From an uncultured Coriobacteriaceae bacterium (GTDB taxonomy: Bacteria; Actinomycetota; Coriobacteriia; Coriobacteriales; Atopobiaceae): DNA of 64,000 nt. The position numbers were made by a program, and so were the translations under genes. Location: contig CACYWP010000015.1 in assembly GCA_902778135.1 (NCBI GenBank), forward strand, positions 19,656-83,655, given 5' to 3'. A model generated the notes under the pieces. It saw only the letters and a list, made by a program, of their open reading frames with translations, had not been told where the DNA came from and searched no databases. Shown here one piece after another: positions 34,489 to 43,405 of the stretch; the first letter of the stretch is position 1, and every line of letters begins with the position of its first letter.

Positions 34489-36192
34489 TTACTTGGCGGC
34501 AGCCTGCAGGGCAGCCTTGACCTCGGCGTCCGTCTGGAACTTCATGATCTTCTCGACCAGCGCGTCGGCCTCTTCCTTGGTCCACTGGGAGATGATGCGG
34601 CGGGCCTTGAGGATGGACGGGGCGGAGACGGAGAACTCGTCCAGGCCGAAGCCGATGAGGACCGGGATGAACAGAGGATCGGCAGCAGCCTCGCCGCACA
34701 TGCCGACCATGATGCCAGCCTTGTTGGCCTCGCCGATGATGCGCTGCAGGGAGCGCAGGACGGCCGGCTGATACGGGTTGTACAGGTAGGCAACCTTGTC
34801 CTGACCACGGTCGGCGCACATGGTGTAGCCGATGAGGTCGTTGGTGCCGATGGAGAAGAAGTCGCACTCGGCCGCGAGGACGTCGGCGATGAGGGAGGCG
34901 GCAGGCGTCTCGACCATGGTGCCGATCTTGATGTCGGGGTTGTACTTCACGCCGCGGGCGTCGAGCTCCTTCTTGCACTCCTCGACCAGAGCCTTGACCT
35001 TGCGGATCTCGTCGATGCAGGTCACCAGCGGGACCATGATCTCGACATCACCGAAGGCGGAGGCACGCAGCAGGGCGCGCAGCTGGACCTTGTACTCCTC
35101 GGGGTTGTTGAGGCAGTAGCGGATGGCGCGATAGCCCAGGAACGGGTTCTCTTCCTTCGGAAGATCCATGTACGGGATCTCCTTGTCGCCGCCCACGTCG
35201 AGCGTACGGATGATGACCGGCTGGTCCTTCATGCGCAGGGCGACCTTCTGGTAAGCCGCGAACTGCTCCTCCTCGGAGGGAAGCTCCTGGGCGTCCATGA
35301 ACAGGAACTCGGAGCGGAACAGGCCGACGCCCTCGGCGTCATGCTCGACGGCCGCGTTCGCGTCGTTGGGGTTGCCGATGTTGGCGACGAGCAGCTTCTC
35401 GATGCCGTCGGCGGTCTTGGTGGGGACGCCGCGGAAGGCCTCGAGGGCAGCCTTCTCCTCGGCCAGCTTCTTGGCCTTCTCGCGGTACTCGGCGAGCTCG
35501 TCGTCGCTCGGGTCGACGAGGACGGTGCCCTTGGCGCCGTCAACGACAACCAGGTCGCCCGGCTTGATGTTCTTGGTGGCCTCGGCCACGGACAGAACGG
35601 CGGGAATCTCGAGGGCGCGGCAGATGATGGCGGCGTGGGAGGTGCGGCCACCGGTCTCGGTGACGATGGCGGCGACGTTGTCCTTGTCGATGTCGGCGGT
35701 CATCGAGGGGGTGAGCTCCTCGACGATGACGATCGAGTTCTCGGGCAGCGAGGAGAGGTCGACGACCTCCTTGCCCAGCAGGTCGGCAAGCAGGCCGACC
35801 TTGACGTCGGCGACGTCGGCGGCGCGCTCGCGGAACAGCTCGTCCTCCATCGCGGAGAACATGTTGTAGTACATGTCATAGGCCTCGGTAACGGCCTGCT
35901 CGGCGCAGATGCCACCGTCGATGGAGCCAAAGACCATGTCCTTGATGCCATCATCGGTACCGAACTCGATGTGGGCCGTCATGATGCCGGCTTCCTTCTC
36001 GAGGCCGTTGGCCTTCATGCGCTCGATCTGCGCCTCGGTGGCGGCGACGAACTTGTCGCGAGCGGCGACGAAGCGGGCCTTCTCGGCCTCTGGGTCGTCA
36101 ATCTTGACCGGCTCGAACGACAGATCCGGAGCAATGGCAACCTGTGCAACGCCGATGCCAATACCGTCAGAAGCATTAACGCCCTCGAACAT
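34489..36192 (-). CDS. ptsI: Phosphoenolpyruvate-protein phosphotransferase (PTS enzyme I)
   Basis: It transfers phosphate from PEP to HPr, powering all PTS sugar uptake. The 567-residue protein has the phospho-His in GGRTSHAAI, the PEP-binding domain with GVGLFRSEFLF and IMVPLVT, and the catalytic MCGEAAADP segment with the conserved Cys. The ATG at 36192 follows CAGGAGG at ideal spacing. HPr (ptsH) is not next to it. It follows the PfkB-family kinase gene on the same strand; a hairpin lies between. Confidence 0.97.
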   Translation of the reverse strand: MFEGVNASDGIGIGVAQVAIAPDLSFEPVKIDDPEAEKARFVAARDKFVAATEAQIERMKANGLEKEAGIMTAHIEFGTDDGIKDMVFGSIDGGICAEQAVTEAYDMYYNMFSAMEDELFRERAADVADVKVGLLADLLGKEVVDLSSLPENSIVIVEELTPSMTADIDKDNVAAIVTETGGRTSHAAIICRALEIPAVLSVAEATKNIKPGDLVVVDGAKGTVLVDPSDDELAEYREKAKKLAEEKAALEAFRGVPTKTADGIEKLLVANIGNPNDANAAVEHDAEGVGLFRSEFLFMDAQELPSEEEQFAAYQKVALRMKDQPVIIRTLDVGGDKEIPYMDLPKEENPFLGYRAIRYCLNNPEEYKVQLRALLRASAFGDVEIMVPLVTCIDEIRKVKALVEECKKELDARGVKYNPDIKIGTMVETPAASLIADVLAAECDFFSIGTNDLIGYTMCADRGQDKVAYLYNPYQPAVLRSLQRIIGEANKAGIMVGMCGEAAADPLFIPVLIGFGLDEFSVSAPSILKARRIISQWTKEEADALVEKIMKFQTDAEVKAALQAAAK

Positions 36193-36249
36193 GTGGTACC
36201 TCCTGTCGTAACAACACTTACATGTCTCTGCATGCATAGCAGCAATGGA

Positions 36250-36271
36250 AAGCGGGGCCGAAGCCCCGCTT
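36250..36271 (-). terminator. Hairpin between pfkB-family gene and ptsI
   Basis: A perfect 9-bp stem AAGCGGGGC/GCCCCGCTT with a tetraloop lies between the kinase stop and the ptsI start, followed on the minus strand by TCCATT. Termination is probably partial. Confidence 0.55.
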
Positions 36272-36287
36272 GGTGCCAATATGTGAA

Positions 36288-37217
36288 CTACTTGTTCTGC
36301 TTGGCGATGACCTCCTCGAGGGCGGCGTGCACACGCATGATGGTGCTGTGCTTGGCGATGCCCTTCGAGGCGGCGGTGGCGGAACCACAGGCGGATGCGA
36401 AGCGCAGGGCCGTCTCGTAGTCTTCGCCGGCATCGGTCTTGGCAACAAAGCCCGCGACCATCGAGTCGCCGGCGCCCGTCGCGTTGACCAGGCGGATCTT
36501 GGCGGTCGGCACGGTGTGGATCTGGCCGAACTCGTCATACAGCAGTGCGCCGTGGCCACCGCAGGAGACGATGACGTTCTGGGCGCCGCGCTCGTGCAGC
36601 TCCTTGGCGAAGGGGATGCACTCCTCGGGGGTCTCGGGGTTGGCGCCGAAGATGCGGCCGACCTCGTGGTTGTTGGGCTTGATCAGGAACGGCTCGCGGT
36701 CCAGCGACTCCATCAGCAGCGAACCCGGGGCGTCGACGACGAAGCGGATGCCGCGACCCTGCAGGGTCTTCATGATGATGTTGTACATGTCCTCGGGCAG
36801 AGACTTGGGGATGGAGCCCGTCAGGACCAGGGTGTCGCCAGGAGCCAGACCGTCGATGCGGCCAAGCAGCTCGTCAACCTTCTTGTACGGAATCTTGGGT
36901 CCCATGCCGTTGACGATCGTCATGACGATGCCGTTCATCTTGACATTGATGCGGGTGTAGCCGCGGTCCAGCTTGACGAAGTTGCAGGAGATGCCCTTCT
37001 CCTGCAGGCGACTCACCAGGTACTCGCCCGTGAATCCCGCAACGATGCCAAAGGCGACGTTGATGACGCCCAGCTCGTTGAGGAGGGTGGAAACATTGAT
37101 GCCGTTTCCTCCGCAGTGAATCTCTTCGCTTGAAGACCTGTTGGTGAACCCCATGTCCAGCGTCAACGGATGCATCACGTAGTCGATGGCCGGGTTCAAA
37201 GTCACGGTGTAAATCAA
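36288..37217 (-). CDS. PfkB-family sugar-phosphate kinase (1-phosphofructokinase-like)
   Basis: The 309-residue kinase begins IYTVTLNPAIDYVMH, typical of FruK/LacC, has the substrate motif CGGNGINVSTLLNELG and the C-terminal catalytic/anion-hole motif NATGAGDSMVAGF. FruK makes fructose-1,6-bisphosphate from fructose-1-phosphate; LacC acts on tagatose-6-phosphate. Its place before ptsI favours a general PTS sugar-phosphate role, but there is no fructose EII nearby. The start is a TTG at 37217, chosen because AAGGAG stands 6 bases before it and the protein family starts there; no ATG fits. Confidence 0.9.
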   Translation of the reverse strand: MIYTVTLNPAIDYVMHPLTLDMGFTNRSSSEEIHCGGNGINVSTLLNELGVINVAFGIVAGFTGEYLVSRLQEKGISCNFVKLDRGYTRINVKMNGIVMTIVNGMGPKIPYKKVDELLGRIDGLAPGDTLVLTGSIPKSLPEDMYNIIMKTLQGRGIRFVVDAPGSLLMESLDREPFLIKPNNHEVGRIFGANPETPEECIPFAKELHERGAQNVIVSCGGHGALLYDEFGQIHTVPTAKIRLVNATGAGDSMVAGFVAKTDAGEDYETALRFASACGSATAASKGIAKHSTIMRVHAALEEVIAKQNK

Positions 37218-37389
37218 CGTAAGCTCCTTCCAGCGCTCCAGTGGCCCCATTATGCTGCAACCCCACGCGCGGTTTGAACGAAAACCTAGCGAGCGACGGC
37301 ATGGGTTTGCCAAGTGGTATTGTTCTAGCCCCAATCGACAGTTGCGCAACCTTGGTCAAGGTTACGGCGGTGGATGACGTCGCCTACGG

Positions 37390-37430
37390 GCGAGGCCCCG
37401 CCAGAGACAGTCGATCCGGCAGGGCCTCGC
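37390..37430 (-). terminator. Hairpin after zinc-ribbon gene
   Basis: A 13-bp stem (GCGAGGCCCTGCC with its partner, one mismatch) with a 15-base loop lies 27 bases past the stop of the minus-strand gene at 37458. No T tract. Confidence 0.5.
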
Positions 37431-37457
37431 AGAGACGGTCTGATGTCCGGCGTTCGA

Positions 37458-37901
37458 CTAGCTCCAGCTCATGTCGATGCGCTCGACCTCCCCGCCGCAG
37501 CGCGGGCAGCCCTCGACCCAGATCCTGTCGACGTAGCGCTGGATGCCCTTTGACCGCACGCGCACGCCCGAGGCCTCGTTGTCCACCACGCTGTTGCAGT
37601 GCGGACAGCGCTCCGGGGCGATCGTGTGACGGAAGATGGCACCCGTGTCATCCTGCACGTATGCGACCTTGCCGCTGTAGATGCGCTGGCAGTAGGGGCA
37701 CAGGAAGTGCGCGCCGCGCATGCGGACGTCCACCTTCACCGGCGACTCCCCGCCCATCAGCATCTTCAGCAGGCTGCCGTGCTCCCCACGGACGGCCTCC
37801 GCCACGAACTCGGGGGGATTGAGCGCGTTGGCCCCGTATCCGAGATGGAAGACCTCGCCGATCTCGCAGTTGTCACAATGCCAACCAAGCTTCCTGCCCA
37901 C
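37458..37901 (-). CDS. Zinc-ribbon protein of unknown function
   Basis: The 147-residue protein has four Cys pairs: CDNC (9-12), CPYC (about 68-71), CPHC (about 98-101) and CPRC (about 135-138), suggesting two zinc ribbons. No catalytic domain was recognised. Between the first two pairs is a helical segment (PPEFVAEAVRGEHGSLLKML). The start is a GTG at 37901 behind GGAAGGGAAG. The function is unknown; such proteins are often nucleic-acid or protein-interaction adaptors. Confidence 0.72.
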   Translation of the reverse strand: MGRKLGWHCDNCEIGEVFHLGYGANALNPPEFVAEAVRGEHGSLLKMLMGGESPVKVDVRMRGAHFLCPYCQRIYSGKVAYVQDDTGAIFRHTIAPERCPHCNSVVDNEASGVRVRSKGIQRYVDRIWVEGCPRCGGEVERIDMSWS

Positions 37902-38131
37902 AAGATCACTTCCCTTCCGTCCGTCTGGTGTCTGGTCTCGCTACCCCCTACCTTACGACAGGGCGTCGCACGAGGGGGACGCTCCTGATGCCGCTGTCGG
38001 CAATTGGTTGTCCTACGTGGGCAAACAGACACCATGGGCCGGATTGGGAGACCACACCGGAGGACATGGGGGACGGTGGCATCCGGTCGTGCTATCGTAT
38101 CGGGACCTCGTGCCCCGTCGAAAGGACCTCC

Positions 38132-38731
38132 GTGCAGCCGCCAACCCTCGACCCGCTCCAGACCTACCTTGCGATCGCCAACTTGGCAGCGCTCGTGGTC
38201 TTCGGCCTACATCACATCCTGCGGCGCCTCGGACCCTCGACAGGTGTCAGCGAGCTGGTGCTCTGCCTGCTGTCGGCGGCGGGAGGCGCGCCTGTCGCGG
38301 CGCTCATGGACCTCCTCTTCGACCGGCGCCTCGTGAAGGAGAATGCCTGGCACCATGTGGTGGTCGCCTCGACGCTGGTCATCTGGGGCGTCGTCTTGGG
38401 GTTTGCCTACGTCCGTCCCCTCGACCCGGATGCGTTCCTCGCACACCTGCGCTCCGACCACAGTGCCCTGGGCATATGCGTCGCCCTCGCCAGCGCGATT
38501 GCCTTCGTGGCCTTCGGTGTCGACAAGCGACGTGCGACGAGGGGGCGCTGCCGCATTCCCGAGGCGGTGCTCCTGGGGCTGTCGATGCTGGGAGGCTCGC
38601 CTGGCGCGCTCGTTGCGATGCGCCTGTTTCGCCACAAGGTCAACTCCCCCCAGTTCTCGTGGGGCGTCCCCCTCATCATGGTGGCACAGGTGGCCCTGCT
38701 GGCCTGGCTGGTCAACGCGGGCCTCGTCTGA
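38132..38731 (+). CDS. DUF1294 membrane protein with internal duplication
   Basis: The 199-residue membrane protein ends in a clear DUF1294 domain (FGVDKRRATRGRCRIPEAVL, LGGSPGALVAMRLFRHK). The first half looks like a diverged copy of the same unit: GVSELVLCLLSAAGGAPVAA, LMDLLFDRRLVKENAWHH. Each half has a hydrophobic segment, the short RxxE loop, then GGxxGA/GGAPVAA and a basic patch. The start is a GTG at 38132 after AAAGG. DUF1294 has no established function. Confidence 0.75.
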   Translation: MQPPTLDPLQTYLAIANLAALVVFGLHHILRRLGPSTGVSELVLCLLSAAGGAPVAALMDLLFDRRLVKENAWHHVVVASTLVIWGVVLGFAYVRPLDPDAFLAHLRSDHSALGICVALASAIAFVAFGVDKRRATRGRCRIPEAVLLGLSMLGGSPGALVAMRLFRHKVNSPQFSWGVPLIMVAQVALLAWLVNAGLV

Positions 38732-38762
38732 ACCTGCTCGCCACAGGTCCGGTTACGGCTCC

Positions 38763-40520
38763 CTACCTGCGATGATGGCCATGTCCCTCACGCATGATCT
38801 GCCGTACCAGCCCCAACCCCAGCCCGAGCGCCAGAAGGTAGCCGAGAAACCCTATGACCGGGATGCCGAAGATGACCGGCTTGATGCGCGCGTAGTAGAC
38901 GACTGACGACCCGATGACCAGGCCCGCGATGATGATGCCCATGGTCAGGCGGTCGGCCGCGTGGGCGATGTCGCGTACCGGGTCCTCCGAGCCGGCCAGG
39001 TCGAGGTTCATCCTCAGCTGGCCGCGCGTCAGCATGCTGACGAGCAGGTCTGCCTGGGCTGCCGCGCCCATCAGGCCATGCGAGGCGGCGGCAGCCTCCC
39101 CCGCCATGCGCTCCGCCTCCTGCCTGGCAAGCGCCATCGGGTCCAGGTGGGCCTGGACGTGCTGCGTGATGATCTCGACGATGGAGACGCCGGGCAGGAA
39201 CTCGTTGACCACGCCCTCGAGCGTCACGAGGGAGCGCGCGAGCATGGTGACCGTGCCCGGCAGCTCGATGCCGTTGCGGCGCGCCATGGCGATCAGCGTG
39301 TTGAGGAAGGCGCCCATGTCCAGCTCGGACAGGTCGGCATCGCCGAAGTCGTCGATGATGGCATCGAGGTCCCCCAGCAGGTGGGCGTGGTCGACCCCAC
39401 CGGTATCGGCGATGGAGAACCGCAGCAGCCCGTCCTTCAAGCCCGCCGCGTCATGACGACCGACCGCGAAGATCATGTCGGCCAGCGCCCTTCGGTCGTG
39501 GGAGGTGAGCCTTCCCATGATGCCCAGGTCCAGGTAGACGATCTTCCCGCCCCGTACGACGAGGTTGCCGGGATGGGGGTCGGCATGGAAGAAGCCGTCG
39601 TCGAGCATCTGCTGGGCATAGTTGTCGACGAGCTTGGTGCCGATCTCCTCGAGGTCGTATCCCTCCTCGACCAGTCGGTCGGTCTGCCCGATGGGGATGC
39701 CCTCGACGTAGTCCATGACCACCACGTGGCGCGTGCAGAGCGCCTTGTAGGGCTTCGGGCAGTCGATGTAGCGCACGTCGGCGTTGTTGCGCCGGAACTC
39801 CTCCAGGCTGCTGGCCTCCACGAGGAAGTCGGTCTCCTCGCGAAACGACTGCCACAGCTCGTCGACGACCGACAGGATGTCGACGAACTGGTCGTCGCCC
39901 ATGAAGCGCTGGGCGCGGCGCGCCAGGGAACGCATGATGGAGATGTCCTGCGCCATCAGCTCGCGCATGTGCGGGCGCTGGACCTTGACGGCCACCAGCT
40001 CGCCCGTCACGAGGCGCGCCTTGTGCACCTGTGCGACCGACGCGGACCCCAGCGGCACGTCGTCGATTGCGTCGAACAGGTCCTCGAGCGGCGTGTCGTA
40101 CTCGGCGCGCAGCGTCTCCAGCAGCGTCGTCCGGTCCATCGGCTCCACGTCGGTACGCAGCTTCGTCAGTTCCTGGCAGAAGCTCTCGGGCAGTATCTCC
40201 GAGCGCATGGAGAGAATCTGGCCAGCCTTCACGAAGGTCGGACCCAGCTCCTCCAGGAGCTGGCGCATGGTTTGCGGCGTCAGCCCGTTGAGGATGTCAT
40301 AGCGTCCCGCGATGCGCACGATCTCCCGCAGGCGGGCCGCCTTCGTGGCGCGCGAGATGCTGTCCTGCCCCGACCCGCTGAGTCCGGTGAGCAGGCCGAT
40401 GGTCTCGGTCCAGGAACCGGGCTCGGCATCGAGGGATTCCTGGACCGAGGGGTCTTGCGATCGGGCCGCCTCCGACGGGGCGGTCCCAGGACTGTCGTGC
40501 GTGTTGCCTGGGGCGGGCAC
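38763..40520 (-). CDS. UbiB/ABC1-family atypical protein kinase-like protein
   Basis: The 585-residue protein has all ABC1/UbiB motifs: KxGQ (TFVKAGQILSMRSEILP), the Ala-rich loop with VAQVHKA, VAVKVQRP with the ATP-binding Lys, HADPHPGN and the DLGIMG metal site. Two C-terminal membrane helices (MGIIIAGLVIGSSVVYY and FGIPVIGFLGYLLALGLGLG) anchor it. UbiB supports quinone biosynthesis in other bacteria; its role here is unproven. The GTG at 40520 starts 8 bases after the upstream phasin-like stop, with GAGG before; longer ORF extension into that gene is unlikely. Confidence 0.87.
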   Translation of the reverse strand: MPAPGNTHDSPGTAPSEAARSQDPSVQESLDAEPGSWTETIGLLTGLSGSGQDSISRATKAARLREIVRIAGRYDILNGLTPQTMRQLLEELGPTFVKAGQILSMRSEILPESFCQELTKLRTDVEPMDRTTLLETLRAEYDTPLEDLFDAIDDVPLGSASVAQVHKARLVTGELVAVKVQRPHMRELMAQDISIMRSLARRAQRFMGDDQFVDILSVVDELWQSFREETDFLVEASSLEEFRRNNADVRYIDCPKPYKALCTRHVVVMDYVEGIPIGQTDRLVEEGYDLEEIGTKLVDNYAQQMLDDGFFHADPHPGNLVVRGGKIVYLDLGIMGRLTSHDRRALADMIFAVGRHDAAGLKDGLLRFSIADTGGVDHAHLLGDLDAIIDDFGDADLSELDMGAFLNTLIAMARRNGIELPGTVTMLARSLVTLEGVVNEFLPGVSIVEIITQHVQAHLDPMALARQEAERMAGEAAAASHGLMGAAAQADLLVSMLTRGQLRMNLDLAGSEDPVRDIAHAADRLTMGIIIAGLVIGSSVVYYARIKPVIFGIPVIGFLGYLLALGLGLGLVRQIMREGHGHHRR

Positions 40521-40527
40521 CGAATGC

Positions 40528-40944
40528 CTATGCCTCGGGCTCGGCGTCCGTGGCCTCGGCCGTCTCGGGCTCGGCCTCGGCCTCGGGCTCGTCGGCTGTA
40601 GGAGCCGCATCGTCGACGGCCTCGCCCTCGACCTCGACCACGTCCTCGGCCTCGAGGTCCTCGGCGATCTTGCGGGCGCGCTCGATCCACTCTGCGCGCT
40701 CCTCGGCGCTCATGCCGCGGAACTTGCTGCGCAGCATCTCGTCGGAGGCGCTGTCGGCCGTCTCGCGCACCTTGCGGGTGAGCTCCTCGTTCAGGCTCTT
40801 GCCCTGCTCGACGGTCAGCTCGCCCTTGTGGATCAGGTCGTCGACCAGCTCCTGGGACTTCTCGGCGCCCATGGCGACAGCGCCGACACCTGCCAGAAAC
40901 GCCTTCTTGACGCCATCGGAAATGTCATCGAAAAAAGCCATCAT
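40528..40944 (-). CDS. Phasin-like helical protein
   Basis: The 138-residue protein begins with an amphipathic helix (DISDGVKKAFLAGVGAVAMG) followed by a long coil (LVDDLIHKGELTVEQGKSLN), as in the phasin/poly(hydroxyalkanoate) granule protein family (PhaF/PhaI-like). The last 45 residues are almost only Glu, Ala, Asp and Pro. No PHA synthase is present, and phasin-like proteins next to UbiB-type kinases are known in other bacteria. AAAGGGGAG precedes tandem ATGs at 40944 and 40941. Forms an operon with the UbiB-like gene. Confidence 0.78.
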   Translation of the reverse strand: MMAFFDDISDGVKKAFLAGVGAVAMGAEKSQELVDDLIHKGELTVEQGKSLNEELTRKVRETADSASDEMLRSKFRGMSAEERAEWIERARKIAEDLEAEDVVEVEGEAVDDAAPTADEPEAEAEPETAEATDAEPEA

Positions 40945-41099
40945 GCTCCCCTTTCGTCGTTACGGGCATGTCGGTCTGCATGGGACGAGTACCTTGCTTG
41001 CCTGCTACTGTACCCATTCGACGCGGGGTCATACACGAGAGGCGCGCCAGACGGTCCAGGCGACACGCGTCCGGCCGGACCGCACGGGCCCAGGCGGGG

Positions 41100-41765
41100 T
41101 CAGGGCCCCAGGAGGATGGAACGCAGGTCTCCCATCGTGTGCGCGACGGCGGCGGCGCCCGCCCCCTCCAGCTCCCCGGGCTCCGCCGTGTCGCCATACA
41201 GCACGCCCACACAGGGGATGCCGCAGGCATGCGCGGCTTCGACGTCGTGGTGCCTGTCCCCCACCATCACGGCATCGGAGGGCGCCGCCCCAAGATCTGC
41301 CAGGGCGGCGCGGATGGCGTCCTCCTTGGTGGCCTCCCCATCCCCGTCGTTTGCGCGAACGGAGGAGAAGAGCCCCTCGATCCGGTTGTCGCGTAGGCCC
41401 ATCCGAACCAGCTGGGTGCGCTTGGAGCTGGCCACCGCCAGCTGGCGACCTGCCGAGCGCAGGTCCTCCAGCAGCCGCGCCATCCCCTCGAAGGCGGGCC
41501 ACGCCTCGAGGCCCAGGTGGTTGTAGATGTCCCGGTAGCGTCGCGTCACCTCGGCCGCGTCCTCGGGCGTCAGGCCAAATACCAGCTCGAAGGCCTGGGG
41601 AAAGGGAGGGCCGATGAGCTCTCCCACCCGCACCAGGTCCTCCTGCGGCACGCCCCACGCACCGAGCACCGTCGTTGCCGTGGAGACGATCGACGCCTTG
41701 GTGTCGGCTATCGTTCCGTCAAAGTCAAAGATCACGACCGGTCGGTCGGACAGGGTGTGTGACAT
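41100..41765 (-). CDS. HAD hydrolase, phosphoglycolate phosphatase-like
   Basis: The 221-residue protein has motif I IFDFDGTIADT, the helical C1 cap (about 20-90), motif II VASSKR and motif IV MVGDRHHDVEAA. This is the Gph/PpaX subtype, acting on small phosphates such as phosphoglycolate or pyrophosphate. Substrate uncertain. The ATG at 41765 follows GAGGAG; an ATG 61 codons upstream belongs to noncoding sequence. Confidence 0.87.
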   Translation of the reverse strand: MSHTLSDRPVVIFDFDGTIADTKASIVSTATTVLGAWGVPQEDLVRVGELIGPPFPQAFELVFGLTPEDAAEVTRRYRDIYNHLGLEAWPAFEGMARLLEDLRSAGRQLAVASSKRTQLVRMGLRDNRIEGLFSSVRANDGDGEATKEDAIRAALADLGAAPSDAVMVGDRHHDVEAAHACGIPCVGVLYGDTAEPGELEGAGAAAVAHTMGDLRSILLGP

Positions 41766-42003
41766 GCGTGGCTCCTCGCCCTCCTCGATGCGGCCCATCG
41801 CATCCGCAAGATGATAGCCCACCGCGACGGCCGTCGTAAGCACCTCGGGTCCCCGTATGGCCCCGATGGGTGTCGGGTGGCCCCATCGGGGCGGTACGTG
41901 CATCCCAAGGGGAGGTTTTCCGCAGCTCCGCGCTGCAGGGCGCAGCACCGTGCAAAATTGCGTACCCTGTTCCTTGCAGACCCATCACGTACGGGAGGTT
42001 TCC

Positions 42004-43251
42004 ATGCGCGTCTTGCCCATCACCTGCTACCGGCCCAACCCGGAGGCCGTCGCCGAGTTCGCCGCGCTGCCCTACGACGTCTTCAATCGCACGGAGGCTG
42101 CCGCCTATGTGGCCGAGCATCCCCGCTCCTTCCTTGCCATCGACCGCCCCGAGACCGCCTTCGGTCCCGAGCAGGACATGTACGCACAGGAGGTCTACGA
42201 CAAGGCGGGCGCCATGATCCGCATGCGCGGCGCCGATGGCACCCTTCTGAAGGACACGACCCCCTGCTTCTACCTCTACCGCCTGGAGCAGGAGGGACAC
42301 TCCCAGCTCGGCGTCGTCGCGGCCTGCTCGGTTGCGGAGTACGAGGACGGGACGATCCGGCGCCACGAGAAGACGCGTCCCGAGAAGACCGCGGACCGCG
42401 TCCGCCACATCCGTGCGACCGGCGCCCAGACTGGACCGGTCTTCGTCACCTACGAGGACAACGCAGCCGTCGACATCGTGGTTGGGCTGGCCCGCACCGC
42501 TGACGCCCTGTACGACTTCACCGACGAGCAGGGTGTGCGCCAGACCATCTGGCGCGTCGCACGCCCTATCGCCGTCGAAGCCCTCGAGACGGCCTTCTCG
42601 ACGATTCCCTGCGCCTACATCGCCGACGGACATCACCGCGCTTCCGCGGCGGCCCAGGTCTGCCACGACATTCGCGGCGAGCGGGAGGCCGAGGGGCCGG
42701 TGGAGGGCGAGCTTGCCTCCGACTCGTTCCTGGCCGTTCTCTTCCCCGCCAGCCAACTGAGCGTGATGGCCTACAACCGCGTGGTGAACGATGCCAACGG
42801 GCTTACGGAGGAGCAGCTGCTAGAGGCCCTGGCGGAGCATGGCTTCGAGGTCGGCGCGGCGCGGGACGAGGCCGTCAGCCCGACCGCCGCCCGGACGTTT
42901 GGCATGTACGCGTTCGGCTCGTGGAGGACGCTGTCCTACATCGGCGAGGCTCCCGATGCGCAGGAGGACCCCGCGGGCGCTCTTGACGTCTCCCTGCTGC
43001 AGGAGCGGGTGCTGGGGCCGCTGCTGGGCATCGATGACCCGCGCACCAGCTCGCGCATCACCTTCGTCGGCGGCATCGAGGGGACCGAGGGGCTGGAGCG
43101 GCGCGCCGGGACCGATGGCATCGCCTTCTCGCTCTTCCCCACCTCCGTCGACCAGCTGATGGCGGTCTCCGACGCCGGCGAGCTGATGCCCCCGAAGTCC
43201 ACGTGGTTCGAGCCCAAGCTGCGCAGCGGCCTGTTCATCCGCCGCGTGTAG
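42004..43251 (+). CDS. DUF1015-family protein
   Basis: The 415-residue protein matches DUF1015 along its length: N-terminal PITCYRPNPE and LPYDVFNRTEA, HPRSFLAIDRPE, the RHEKTRPEKTADR block, and the conserved ADGHHR (about residue 200), followed by a C-terminal domain. The DGHHR motif recalls ParB-fold kinases, but the biochemical role of the family is not settled. It is widespread in anaerobes, often near serine biosynthesis genes; no such gene is here. GGGAGG stands 5 bases before the ATG. Confidence 0.88.
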   Translation: MRVLPITCYRPNPEAVAEFAALPYDVFNRTEAAAYVAEHPRSFLAIDRPETAFGPEQDMYAQEVYDKAGAMIRMRGADGTLLKDTTPCFYLYRLEQEGHSQLGVVAACSVAEYEDGTIRRHEKTRPEKTADRVRHIRATGAQTGPVFVTYEDNAAVDIVVGLARTADALYDFTDEQGVRQTIWRVARPIAVEALETAFSTIPCAYIADGHHRASAAAQVCHDIRGEREAEGPVEGELASDSFLAVLFPASQLSVMAYNRVVNDANGLTEEQLLEALAEHGFEVGAARDEAVSPTAARTFGMYAFGSWRTLSYIGEAPDAQEDPAGALDVSLLQERVLGPLLGIDDPRTSSRITFVGGIEGTEGLERRAGTDGIAFSLFPTSVDQLMAVSDAGELMPPKSTWFEPKLRSGLFIRRV

Positions 43252-43312
43252 GCCCAGGCGCCTGCAAGGGTCCCGCAATCCTGAAAAGCTGCTGGTAAGT
43301 GCTTGCACGACG

Positions 43313-43340
43313 TTGAAGTGGCCCCGTTTCGTGCTATGGT
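43313..43340 (+). promoter_or_regulatory. Candidate promoter of the polysaccharide deacetylase gene
   Basis: TTGAAG (43313-43318) and TATGGT (43335-43340) are separated by 16 bp, 65 bases before the ATG. The match is moderate. Confidence 0.35.
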
Positions 43341-43405
43341 GAAGCCTGTTTGAAAAAGCCGTTGGCTAACTCCACCAACACAGCTGATACGAATGGGACG
43401 ACATC

